Below are positions 47,293-58,213 of a DNA stretch of 64,000 nt, piece after piece. Position 1 is the stretch's first letter, and every line of letters begins with the position of its first letter. The translations under genes were made by a program, and so were the position numbers. Source of the DNA: Cryptomeria japonica (taxonomy: Eukaryota > Streptophyta > Pinopsida > Cupressales > Cupressaceae). The DNA is taken from assembly GCF_030272615.1 (NCBI RefSeq), contig NW_026729275.1, positions 1 through 64,000 on the forward strand, read 5' to 3'. The notes under the pieces are model-generated. The model saw only the letters and a list, made by a program, of their open reading frames with translations. It was not told the DNA's origin and made no database searches.

Positions 47293-47363
47293 AGGGTGCT
47301 AGCTCAATGGAAGAGCACCTACTTTACAAGTAGGAGAATGGTGGTTCAATTCCATCTTGCCCT
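47293..47363 (+). tRNA. tRNA-Val(UAC)-like sequence
   Basis: 71 nt folding as a complete cloverleaf: acceptor AGGGTGC/TTGCCCT (one mismatch, two wobbles), D stem GCTC/GAGC, anticodon stem CCTAC/GTAGG with loop TTTACAA (anticodon TAC), variable loop AGAAT, T stem GGTGG/CCATC with loop TTCAATT. Box A-like TAGCTCAATGG and box B-like GGTTCAATTCC are present. No run of four T follows within about 60 bases, so Pol III termination is doubtful. It may be an organelle-derived insertion or a pseudo-tRNA. The neighbours give no help. Confidence 0.55.
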
Positions 47364-47509
47364 AACATGAATTAATCAATAATATTGTAGTTTATATTTA
47401 ACAATATTGATTTATCTGAATAGTGAGATATGTTTAAAACTTCATAATTTAATATCATCTCTTGAGAGACAAAAGTGGTACTCTCTAATGAAAATATTTT
47501 TATCGTCTT

Positions 47510-47647
47510 AAGAAAGACAATAATTTAAGACACTTGATTAAAGACAATATTTAAGACAATACATAATTTTTATTTTGTATCAAATTAAAACAATTCACTC
47601 AAAAATTGTCTCAAATATTGTCTTAAAACCCCCCTCTATGTAGTAAT
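47510..47647 (-). mobile_element. CACTA-like element terminus inserted in SKP1-like copy
   Basis: Read on the minus strand from 47648: CATTACTACATAGAGGGGGG, then TTTTAAGACAATATTTGAGAC, with further AAGACAAT words down to 47510. Similar to the terminus at 37187. It begins exactly where similarity to the SKP1-like gene stops. The other end was not identified. Confidence 0.4.
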
Positions 47648-47790
47648 GACCTCTGATTCCATTGCAACCATTTTCTCCACCTGGAAATCTTCAAAGCCTT
47701 CCGTACCTTTGCACAGCCTCAATTTAATGATATTTGCTGCCATTTTGTTCTTCACGGAATTGAACGCGACTTCTGAATTGATAGCACTAC
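47648..47790 (-). pseudogene. SKP1-like gene fragment (5' end only)
   Basis: Minus strand, ATG at 47743. Encodes MAANIIKLRLCKGTEGFEDF and on to VAMESEV, matching residues 5-36 of the intact SKP1-like protein at 16825-17310. Similarity extends upstream of the ATG (an AAGAACAAAATGGCAGC-type context and about 45 bases of leader). The coding sequence is cut at 47648 by the CACTA-like terminus. About 30 codons remain, so no function is expected. Confidence 0.75.
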
Positions 47791-47899
47791 GAAAAACAAA
47801 TGTTATCAAACTGGTGAATTGATAACGGGTAAGATAGAACATCTTATATCCTTCACTTTGCATAACTTGCCCGATTTTGAACAAGTGAGATAGGCCGAG

Positions 47900-49020
47900 T
47901 TTCGCTTAGCTTTATTGTTAAAATGGGAAAAATTTAAATTCTAGATGATCTCCCTTTGTGTTAACTATTACTTGATAATACTAAATTTAAAAAATTTCAT
48001 TGTGTTGTTTCGCAATAGGACCACGTTAAGTAGATTTCACTTCTTAGTTTAAAGTTTCTATATTTATGTTTTTTTAATTCAATGGAGATTTGATATCATT
48101 TTAAGTTTGATAGTCCCACGCAAGACTAATGTTTTCACCTAGTTAATTGTCTATTAATTCTTGTTTGGAAAGCATGAAAACATAGAAATAAATTGTTTTT
48201 CTTAATGTTGGCATGCTTTTGGATTTTAATAATGTAATTTTAGAAAAAAACAAAAATCTGATTTTTCATTCGTATTTTTTCTAATGGGTTTCTTATTTTT
48301 TTTTAAAATTTGAAGAAAAATATGTTCTAATGAATGAGCAATGAGGAGTAAAAAATATTAAGCATTTACCAATGTAGGAGCTCAAGAATCTAGTAGCTCT
48401 AAATTGAGATTGAACTAGTAGTTGTGGAGAGGTTGGTTTTGTCTTATGAAACGCTATCCATTTTCCCTCATCAACATTGTTGACATAATTTATGTAGATT
48501 CCATTATTTTAAATGTGATATTCACACACAAAACAATGTAAGTTAGAGAATCTAGTTTTGTCTTTGAATGTGCTTCAAAATATACATAGATCGATTGATT
48601 TTTAGTTAAAATAGTAGAAAAAATGATTTTTTTCTGAGTATTTTGTTTCCCAAAATGCTCTTGGCTAGAGGCCACTTTCTACATTTTATGGGTCATTTAA
48701 AAACAATAGAGTTTCTCATAGTTTCAAGCATAATAAGATTAGATGAATTCATTTGTATTTACATCATTAGGAGGCTATATTAAGTGTTTTAGGTTTGTTT
48801 AGGTGATTCTTAACACTGGCTTTGATGAAATGTTAAAAGCGAAAACTAAAATAGTTTTTTGGATCTATAATTAAGGCCCCATTTTGACACATGTAGGTAG
48901 AGTGATGAAATTTTTTTTATAGAATTTGGCTTTGCACCTCTACTTGAAGTTTTGTAAATCCTTTAATAAAATTCATTATATGTATATCCTATAATAGTGG
49001 CATTCCATGAAACCACATTT
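47900..49020. other. AT-rich intergenic, no gene seen
   Basis: No supported gene or element. Confidence 0.4.
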
Positions 49021-49126
49021 CTAAGTTCCTTTGAGGCATTTTGTTAAACAATCCGCCTCCTCATCTATGCTTCCACATTTTGCATATATGTCTACCTGTA
49101 CATTTCCAACTATAATAGATGACAAA
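49021..49126 (-). pseudogene. PPR protein fragment, minus strand
   Basis: The minus strand encodes VGNVQVDIYAKCGSIDE followed by KCLKGT and a TAG, the unmistakable MYAKCGS-type segment of PLS-class pentatricopeptide repeat proteins, which bind organelle RNA. Only about 35 codons are left. Confidence 0.65.
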
Positions 49127-49299
49127 AAGCACTCTTGCATCATGCTTTGTTGGCTCTCCATATCTAGAACCAATGCATCCATTTTAGCATAGGCACGAAC
49201 AATGATGGAAAAGGATATTGAAAAAACTTTTTAACAAATCCAATTTGTGCATATCGTGCAATTTCGAAGCAGTCCAGGATTGTTCAATAGCTAAGCTAG

Positions 49300-49480
49300 C
49301 GTTGTATGGAGACAAAATGCCTAGGTGCATATGCTGCACGCATTGTTGGATATGCTCAAAACGGTTTCATTGGGAAAGCCTTGCATCATTTTAAACAAAC
49401 ATTATTGGTAGGTGTAAAGTCAAATTCAGCAAGTTTTGCAAGCATCATCTTGACATGACCCAAAGTAGGAGCTTTTCTAG
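49300..49480 (+). pseudogene. PPR protein fragment, plus strand
   Basis: The plus strand encodes DKMP (about 49312), a frame change, then ARIVGYAQNGFIGKALHHF (49336-49392) and GVKSNSASFASIIL (about 49411-49452), then a TGA and PKVGA. This is the segment that normally follows the MYAKCGS part in a PLS-class PPR protein. Here it is on the opposite strand from the fragment at 49021-49126. Confidence 0.7.
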
Positions 49481-49499
49481 TGTATGAAGATCCATCAAT

Positions 49500-51240
49500 A
49501 AATAATAGAAACTATTTTTTTGTTTGCGATTTTGATAGTGTTGAAAGGCTACTAGATTTTGTTATTGAATCCCTATTTGTCTTGAAGACTACTTTGATTT
49601 GGATGCAATTGATTCTTTATATATTTCTTGATTGTTTTTGTTGATTATTGCTTCTAGTCGTGGCTTTGGACTTAGTGATCTCAATGGTAGCATTGGATAG
49701 CCTTCGAGTTGAGGATTTCTTCTGGTACTTTTAGTCCATCGAGTGATAGCAGGACTTCCGACATAAATGGAGCGAAGTGAACTTCTTACCCCTGCATTGA
49801 ATATTTTGGATTTGGGGTCAACATGTCTGTGCTCTGATCACCCATAATATAAATTAGATTCTTTGTATGAGATTTTTTACACTCTGGATCCAAGTTATTA
49901 TGCATAAATTTTTTATACATTTTTTATTTTATCCATTTAGAAGTGCACATTTTGTGGAAAAAAATTGCTCATTCTTTTCAGCACTTTTGTTCTTATATAA
50001 GGAACAAGCTACAGATCATGTAAAAATGGACTACTGATGCCCCTTTTATTTTACTTTCATTTAAAAATCCCGACTCATAAATGTTAACATATACTGAAGA
50101 TATCTTACTCAGTTTTACAAAGGTTTGTGAGGAATATTTTGATTTCAATTTTGAATCATCTCTTGTTCACTTAATGCAATAAATATGTGACAGAATTGAT
50201 TAAGTGATTTATTGATATTTTAGCATCTTATCTTTTATGTTAAATCTTCTAATATCATTTCTACATTCTCACCCATATGTCCACAACAAAATGAACTTTG
50301 GTCAATTATGTAACTACTCTAACCTAATTTATAAGGACATTGTCTTAATAGCACCTTAATAGTGTGGATATTTTATAGTGTGCACAAAGGATGATGCAAG
50401 AAAGAATTGAAAAAAGAACAACTTTGATTATTGTGTTTAACTAAGTACATCGATTGCTAAAGAAGAGGTCACTGCTACAACTTTAGCCTCATTTCATATT
50501 GGCCTCAAGGATACAACATAGAATATAAGATTAATACTTAAATACATGTCATTTTTAAATTTGCATCTCTTAAGAGTGAGTTGTTCTTAAAAGTTTTGAT
50601 TTTGTAATTATGCTTGATAATGATTAAATCTCGCACCATTTCATGAGTAAGTTTAATCAATCAAACTTTTGTGGCACAATTAACCTTTTGATAACATGGC
50701 TTACTAGATGCATATTCAGATTATATCTATAATTTGCATCATTGAAAGATCTTGCATTTTGCCTAGGCTATACATTCAGGAGGACCGAATGTTTCCCTAT
50801 TCAAACTATTATCTTTTTGTGCCCAATTCATGAATTACTACATTCATGAATAGACATCCAGCAACATCCCTATTTTTTTGATAGAAATTCAATTTCAATG
50901 AATTCCCTTATCAAGATAATATTATTACATGCCTATTCTTGGAGCCTGTGCTAGCACCTCATTTCTCTTCTATTATAACTTTTCGGATCCAATGATGAGA
51001 TATACTTTCTAATTTCACACTTATTGAGTTTTATAATTGATTAAATAATTTAGGTTTTTTTCTCTATTTTGAAGGTGTTCTCTTAATGTTCTTGAAAATC
51101 TAGCAAGTGTAAAACCGACAAAGTTCCATGGTAGGTCATTAAATGTGTATGATGATGTTCCTACAAACAAGGTAGGTTTAGTTTTGAAAAATGCATTTTG
51201 CATTAAGTTTATTGTAAATATTGTTGTTTGTTACTCTAAA
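49500..51240. other. AT-rich intergenic, no gene seen
   Basis: No supported gene. Sequence near 49700-49850 is somewhat richer in G+C but has no convincing frame. Confidence 0.35.
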
Positions 51241-51244
51241 TGAT

Positions 51245-52878
51245 TGTTTCAAATGGAGAGAGTTAGTAGGGTGTTTAGTACAATTGTCTTTCCTATCTTG
51301 TAGGGCTCTATCAAAAGAATATGTACCAAAAAGGTATCATTTAATTAAGTGGGGTGGAAATTGACTATTATATTATATGTTTGTTTTCATTACAACAAAG
51401 ACATGTTCTCATATTTATAGCATGTGGCTGAGTATAGATGTTTATTTTGCAATATCAAGAAATTATATTTTTGCATGACAATGGAAGCTTTAGTTCTATA
51501 GGACAACCACTCCCTACCCTCAAAGTGCAATAGTTTTAGTCTCATTGTTAATTGTCTTGCATGTTAAGAAAGTATAATTCAATTAAATTTATTGTCTCTA
51601 ATAAATACCCAACCTCATTTCCTCTAAACGTTCATAATTACACCAAGCAACAATAGATTTAACAAACTAGTGATACAAATTTTTCGATTTTAAAGATAGC
51701 AACTCAAGGAATGCAAATTGATGCCAAAATTATTCTCATTCTGAAATTTAAATAACAATAATATAATTGTTTTTAAAACTACCCTTACATTACCTTTTTT
51801 CCCAACCAACTACTAATCACTTGCATTACTTAATTGTTTTGAAATGAACAATGCAGGGACATAGAGATTTAAGAACATATGCATCACTTTTGATGCCTCG
51901 TGGGAAGAAAAAAAGAGAAATGGGTGAACCCATTCTCCTTTAGACCTTTTAATGCTACCAAAGGAAATTATTTGTTAAGTTTTTTATATAAAAATTTCGT
52001 AGAATTTATCTTCTATAAAATCTGTTGGTCATTCTTTTTTGTATTTTTTCTTTACAAAAAGTAGTTGTTTGCATTATTACAACAAGTGAACCAAGAGTAT
52101 TATCTTTCGAAAGCACAAGCTCGAAGATCCATTTCAGTCAATTAGATCACTTAAAACTCTCAACAAGACTACTCTTAAACTCGAACAAAATATTAAATAC
52201 TAGCTGAAAGTCACATTTAATATCATTTTTATTTTGCAGTCAAAATCTAAAATGGGCTTTGGTTTAATTTTAATTATTGCATGAACCTTGTGACGTTATT
52301 ATGGATTATCAATGGATGTAATGTGGAATAATTACAAACTATGATGTAGAAAAAGTGACACATGTTATGCAACTTATATTGTTGAATTATGGATCAATAC
52401 ATAATAAAATATATTTCTAGAGGTACCAACGTCATGAGTGATGTTTGAGGTACAATTGAGTCATGTAATAGTATACACTTGTTTAAATTTATTTTAGATA
52501 GAGAAATTTTGGATAATAAATTATTATGCATAATTATGTTGTAATTCAACGGTTATGTGGACAATGCTAGTATTAGACACATTATGAATACAACAAATAA
52601 ATATTGTACTATGTGAGATTTTGTTTTTAAACATTTGGTATCAAATTATGGAAGGAATTTCATTATTTCTTTTTTTTTTAGACTATAGGAATTTTGTATA
52701 ACAACCCTACAAATTGTAGTGCACCTAGTAAACTTTTTAATGTGATCAGTGATGCTAGTAAACATGTCCTCCAATACCATGTGGGCTAGGAGCAAAGTGG
52801 ACCTCACGACCTCATGCTTTACCATAGGAAGTTATCGCCAATAGAACCAAGCCCCCAGCCCAAGAAAGTAATTTCTTA
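51245..52878 (-). repeat. 1.65-kb direct repeat, left copy (probable 3' LTR)
   Basis: Aligns with 58214-59886 at about 90% by eye throughout. On the minus strand the repeat ends ...TTTGAAACA, an LTR-like end, and its start next to the retro-ORF is slightly altered. The retro-ORF family frame on the minus strand runs right up to 52880. Probable LTR of a minus-strand retroelement, but the expected target duplication (ATGAT on the left) is not found on the far side. Confidence 0.6.
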
Positions 52879-53205
52879 CTGCCTTCATCTAGTGCCTCCT
52901 AAATAATCTTCACACCAAAAATCAGACTAACCCTATCGCCTTCAACCATTTTCAAAATTGTCCTTAATCACATAACATTAAATTGACTAAGTACCTTTCC
53001 TTTCGTTGCTTTCTCTAAAGACACAAAATGTGGATCAACTACTTTCAACATGCTTCTTATCTTACTGGAGGGTGAGTTTGTTGAATCTTTCTAAAAAGAT
53101 GGCATAATTTTCTCCAACACACTTGTCGCAATGGATATCACTTATTTATCTTCAAAGTGATACTTCAATAAGTTTTCACTTGCTTTGGCTTGTGCAAGTG
53201 TTACA
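52879..53205 (-). pseudogene. Retro-ORF family fragment, 3' part (beyond solo LTR)
   Basis: Minus-strand reading frame with a few stops: begins LAQAKASENLLKYHFEDK, includes SMLKVVDPHFVSLEKATKGK, and ends near 52885. It continues, in the same frame, the fragment that ends at 56882 once the solo LTR and one copy of TTACA are removed. Function unknown. Confidence 0.55.
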
Positions 53206-53279
53206 TGTGACAACCCACCAAATTTGATTTCCACAAATTGAGTGTTATTTTTTTTTTTTTTTTTTTATTATTATGTTTG

Positions 53280-53460
53280 ATTCAATTGCATACTCTGGGC
53301 ATCCATCCACTTAGGATTAGGCATTCATCCATTCGGGATGAGCTTCTAACCATACGGGTTAGGCAATTGTCCATACGGGACGTAAATTTCCATCTATCCA
53401 ATACGGGATAGGCATCTACCCATACGGGGTAGGCATCCATCCAAACGGAATAGGAGATGC
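53280..53460 (+). repeat. CATACGGG mini-repeats in the solo LTR
   Basis: Five or six degenerate copies of a motif like CCATACGGG(G/T)TAGGCAT, at intervals of about 25-35 bp between 53285 and 53455, with one more CATACGGGATT near 53636. Could be a protein-binding array in the LTR; that role is a guess. Confidence 0.5.
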
Positions 53461-55442
53461 TCTGGCCAGAGACTTAGACTCATCGGGACCATTCGGGTCC
53501 TGAGCCACTCACTAAGTACTACACTCTTCTAACAAGAATGCACCGAGGTCGCCGTCCTTAGGAGTAATTAAAAATAACACAAGCTTGAATTCCGTCTCGG
53601 AATTTGGCTTAAAGCCTCGGGAAGTCAAGCGAATCCATACGGGATTCCTTCCGAGTATGCATTGAATTAAATTGATTATCTTATTTTTCATTTAGGATTC
53701 TTACTCAACCAAGCCTAGACCCCACCCACGAACGCCTGAGTACGAGGGACAACTCCGTCCCAAGACTGCCTACATACCCGCTTCGGCACGGGATCAAGGC
53801 GTAAAGTATGTAGTTCTATTTTCTAATCTATGGTTTGATGTAAACTGATTTGTGGGTACGCAACCCTTTCTAGGGTCAGTGTCCCAGACAGTTTCTCTGC
53901 GGTTGCTACCCATGATGGTAGCGCTTAAGCAAAGGCTCAAAATGGCCTATTGCTTGTGGCCTAAACAAAATAACTAGACCCTAATACTTATCATGAGCGT
54001 CACCCAATTGCAAATCACCAATATCCCTTCAAGATGAATTAAATAAATAAAGAAAGTAAATTTCATGAGGGTATTCAACTTGACCATCCTTAAAAAGGGG
54101 TTTACTATGGTGTATCTCAATGGATGTGAAAATCATTTAAAAGTTATCTTATTAAATTATCGATCCAAGGGGGATTACTAGCCCCTTGGATTTTAACTTC
54201 CAAATGTCCCTTATTACTCCCCGACGATTTATAGGGACGATGCCATAGACGTCGTTAATGCAGCTTTATTAGGCGTTAAGTGCAGTAGTTCAACACGACG
54301 ACATTACCCGTAAGCATGACCTAGAGGCACCATATATACCGAACGCTGCTAGTTTTGGTGTTCCAACTTCCTTTGTTTAGTTTTCTAACTACGAAAACAA
54401 AAAATGAAAGCGTAATAATCGAAATAACTACTTGAAGTGTAATTTGCATAATAATGACCATCACGAAACTTGCATAATAGTAATTGCATGAAAGATGTAA
54501 TTATTCCACAAATAATTCGCATGTTATGAACCATCAATGAAAGCAATTAATCTATGAGAAACTTGCATGATGTAAGGAGACTTAACGAGTCCAAATAACG
54601 ATTAAATTTAAGCATTTGTATTAATGTAAGTTAATCTCTAAAGACCAATCAAGTGTCCCAATGATTCTTAATGGGTTGAGTAATTTAATTTTAAGAGGAT
54701 ATAGTCTACAATTTTAATACTTACTAAGGGTAATTTAATTATGAACTTGCTACATATTAGCCCAATTTTTCTAAGTCGAAATACGATATCTTAAAGTTTA
54801 TACTAAAAAAAACAAAAAAAACATTATTTCCTAAATGCCATCACTATCAAACTAAAAATTTAACTAAATAACCAATAGTAATTGACATAAAGTATTAATT
54901 TATATATAAAAGAAAACCCCAAATAAAATTTCAATTTACAAATTAGAAAGAAAGAAAAAAAACTTTAATTAAATCGCTGGTTTTACCTTGGGTATTATAT
55001 AGGGTGCGGGGTGGGGACCATGGGTCCTATCACCCCTGCGGCCCTGCATGCGCAGGTCCGCAGGGATGAGGGGACACCGCGGGCCCCTCCGTACCCCTGC
55101 GACGGTTTTAATGTAACCGTCCATGCACACTGCCGTCCTTTTTACGTTGAACGCTGTGCGTTACGGTTTTAGGGGGATTTTTCTTAAAGTTTGAATGATT
55201 TGATTTCCCTCTTTTTTTTTTGGTGTTTATTTATATATATATATATATATATGTATATGTATATAAATATTTATGTTTTTATATATATTATTATTTTTGA
55301 TGCAGGAGTATTGTATTTTTAAATTATTGAAATCACTCAGAGAAGGGTAGATAACAGGTCTGATAGAAATAATAATAGTAATCACAGATTAAATTTCAGG
55401 GACAAATACAATGAAGCAGTAACCAGAGAGGTTCTTCTTCTT

Positions 55443-55578
55443 CCTTTTTCTTTCATTTCTTTTGTTCTTCACACAGGGAGATCTATTCACAGAGAAAGAG
55501 ATAATTTATTCCTTTTTCTTTCATTTCTTTTGTTCTTCACACAGGGAGATCTATTCACAGAGAAAGAGATAATTTATT
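55443..55578 (+). repeat. Perfect tandem duplication, period 68 bp
   Basis: Two apparently identical copies of a unit beginning CCTTTTTCTTTCATTTC, at 55443 and 55511. Recent slippage or unequal exchange inside the solo LTR. Confidence 0.75.
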
Positions 55579-55706
55579 TATATACACAGGGAAAATCTTT
55601 CACAAAGGGGAAATGTTAAACGTATTTCTACAGAGGATTTAGAAAACCAGAAGATGAGAAATCTTAGAGAGATTGATTACAGCAAGATCCTTTCGAATAC
55701 ACAGTT

Positions 55707-55856
55707 CAGACTTTAAATCAATAACCAGAGAAAAGAATACATTTCAGACTTTAAATCAATAAACTAGAGAAAAGAATACATTCAGACTTTAAATCAATAA
55801 CTAGAGAAAAGAATACATTCAGACTTTAAATCCATAACTAGAGAAAAGATTTTGGA
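55707..55856 (+). repeat. Four-copy tandem repeat, period 37-38 bp
   Basis: Units start at 55707, 55745, 55783 and 55820 (CAGACTTTAAATCAATAA..AGAGAAAAGAATACATT). Neighbouring 56080-56270 also holds two or three diverged copies of a GAATCTGAAACAAATGAATC unit. Confidence 0.75.
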
Positions 55857-56881
55857 GAAAGGAGATGAAGGTAGTTCTAAATTCAAATCTAAAAGTTAAT
55901 AAGATATTCTAATGATTTAATCTAGATGAATCTAATTCTTATCAAAATTTGAAATGAATGAATCTAATTTTTATCGAAAAAAATCTGAAAACAATGAATC
56001 TAATTTTCATCAAATGACTCTAATCTACTAAACCATTTAATCTACTTCTTATCAAACTGAAACTAATTTTTTTATCAAGAATCTGAAACAAATGAATCTC
56101 ATTCTCATCAACAATTAAATCTACTTCTTATCAATTTTTTTTTTTTTTTTTTTTTTCAAGAATCTGAAACAAATGAATCTCATTCTCATCAACAATTTAA
56201 TCTACTTCTTATCAAAAACTGAAACTAATTCTTATCAAAATTTGAAACAAATGAATCTCATTCTCATCAAATGATTCTAATTTCCTAAATAATTTAATCA
56301 AATCTAATTTGCAACAAAATAAGATGCATGAAAACTAAATTTGAAAGAACCTGGGTGCTTGAAAATGGTGTAGAATCCTCTATGAATCTTCCTTGATCCT
56401 CCAAACTTGAAGAGAAGTCCTCCCAAACAAAATCTTAGCTGAAAAATGAAAATTGACTACAAAGGAAAATTTTACTTGAAAAATTTCTTATGGAATAGCC
56501 AACCACTCTTTTTGAAACTTGCAAATCTTTTATAAAAGAAATTTCAAATTTCCACTACCTAAATTTTAATTGAAAAAAAAAGAGATTCTCTCCCAATTTG
56601 GCCTCCATGCAAATTGATTAGGCTTAGTGGGAGGAGTTACATGCAAGGTGGTGGAGAAGCCTCTAGAAGCTTCTTATTCCTCCTACAACATGTGCCTTAA
56701 TTTCGGTGAGGGAATTTAAATAACCAATTAAAAAAATATATATATATATATATTTTCCATGTGTGTGTGTGATTTATTATTTTTATTCCCTTACAATATT
56801 CATTCAATAGTTTATCCAAAGAAATATAATAGAGTTTTGTATTTAAATCAAAAGGTGATAAAGGAGGGTTGTGACATTACA

Positions 56882-58213
56882 AGCTTGAGTTCTTGGACTG
56901 GAGATAGAGAATTAAGATCTATAGGCCCTTTGGTGAGATCTGTGTCATTGATAATTTGTTTCCCTTTGTCCACAGTGTCTCTTGCCATTGGAACCTGTTT
57001 AATCTCATCTTCATCCTTCTCCTTCTCTTCCTTCTCTGCATCTTCACCTTTTTTTGCATCCTCTCCCTTTCAATCTCCAACATCCTCAGTCGCCTTCTTA
57101 GATTCAACATTTATCACAGGGAGATTCTGATCAGCTTCACTAGAGTCATTAACCTTCTGATTATCAACAATATCATCTCCAAATGTGTCTTGTACATTTG
57201 TCTGCACATCTGTACTGGAGGTATCATCCTGTACATGTACTTCCAAAGGGGTGTCAACTTTTGTTGTATTTACTTCATACCTATTCTCTTCCAAAATGTG
57301 TTTCAAAATTATTTCCATCTCCTTAGCCACTTCATCTAATTTTTTGAGCATGATCTTGTTAACTCTTGTTTTTATTCTAAATATTCTCTTCATAACCTTA
57401 AGGAGTCTGTCAACTTTACTCTTAGAAATCACAGAGCACAAAATAACTAATACCTACTATTTTATTTTCTCATCTTCTAAACTAGTTGTATGCCTTCTGG
57501 CATCCAAAATCATGTATAAACCCTTCTGAATCACAGATGATAATTCTATCAAAGCTTTGTTGTATACATTCATATACTTTACAACGACTTCCTCAAGAGT
57601 TCTTTGATCATTCTCATCACAATTCTCATAATATTTAGATATATTCTTTAAATTTCCTTCCTTCACTACTTCATCAACTATCTGACTAAGTGAAATGGGG
57701 GGAAAAATAGTGTAGTTGCCTTCTAGCTTTCTAGACTTCAAAGCTTCATCAAGCTCAAACTTGGGCTTCCTTCTTAGACAAGGTCTTTTGGATTGTTCAG
57801 CTACAACTTTAGGCTTTTTGCTTGACTACCCTGGCAGAGGTAGCAAACTTCATCACTTCCTTCACTGCTTCATCAAATTCTCTCTCTTCCTCAGCAATGG
57901 CTACCACATACACTCTCTCAGGCTTCCCTTTCTTCCTCTTCTTTTCTCCACTAGATGATTTGGTTTGAGGCTTATGTGGAGGGTATACTTTTGAGCACCG
58001 GATGAGGGTACTAACTTGGTTTGTCTTGGCTTAGGAGGAATCACCAGTGTAGTCTTCTGGTTGAACCATGTCCTCCACTTTTAGGTTGTTTTTCTCATGG
58101 GCTCTACAAATTGCTTCCTTAGTGATTCCCATATCTTCAACGCATTGTTCTACTTCTTTCCTAACTCTATTCTGCATTCTAGGCTTTGTAAACTGAGAAT
58201 GCAAGCTTAAACG
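56882..58213 (-). pseudogene. Retro-ORF family member, interrupted by solo LTR
   Basis: Minus strand, several frames. Near 58170-58110 a segment (RVRKEVEQCVEDMGITKEA) resembles KMAKEVVVQMGCTREEV at about 12120-12070. A Lys/Glu-rich stretch follows, then 57741-57460 (an open stretch including FPPISLSQIVDEVVKEG and VYNKALIELSSVIQKGLYMIL), then 57441-57070 (coiled coil and acidic Asp/Thr-rich region), then a Glu/Lys-rich run ending SPVQELKLV at 56882. The frame resumes at 53205 across the solo LTR. No pol motifs and no primer binding site next to 58213, so the element is non-autonomous or internally deleted. Confidence 0.5.

Larger units (their letters stand above)
53206..56876. mobile_element. 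Solo LTR, 3.67 kb, with TTACA target duplication
   Basis: Starts TGTGACAACCC (53206-53216) and ends GGGTTGTGACA (56866-56876), an almost perfect inverted terminal pair typical of Ty3-gypsy-type plant LTRs. It is flanked by the 5-bp direct repeat TTACA at 53201-53205 and 56877-56881. It contains no coding domain I can recognise, so it is a solo LTR left by LTR-LTR recombination, or possibly a coding-free element. Very long for an LTR. Inside are CATACGGG mini-repeats, a GC-rich island (about 55005-55160), a (TA)n run (55231-55252), tandem repeats (55443-55856) and two long T runs (53248-53266, 56135-56156). Confidence 0.75.

Noticed and set aside
56956-57529. Plus-strand open frames of 114-127 codons
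   Set aside because: Shadows of the minus-strand retro-ORF; the minus strand shows the coherent acidic/coiled-coil composition.
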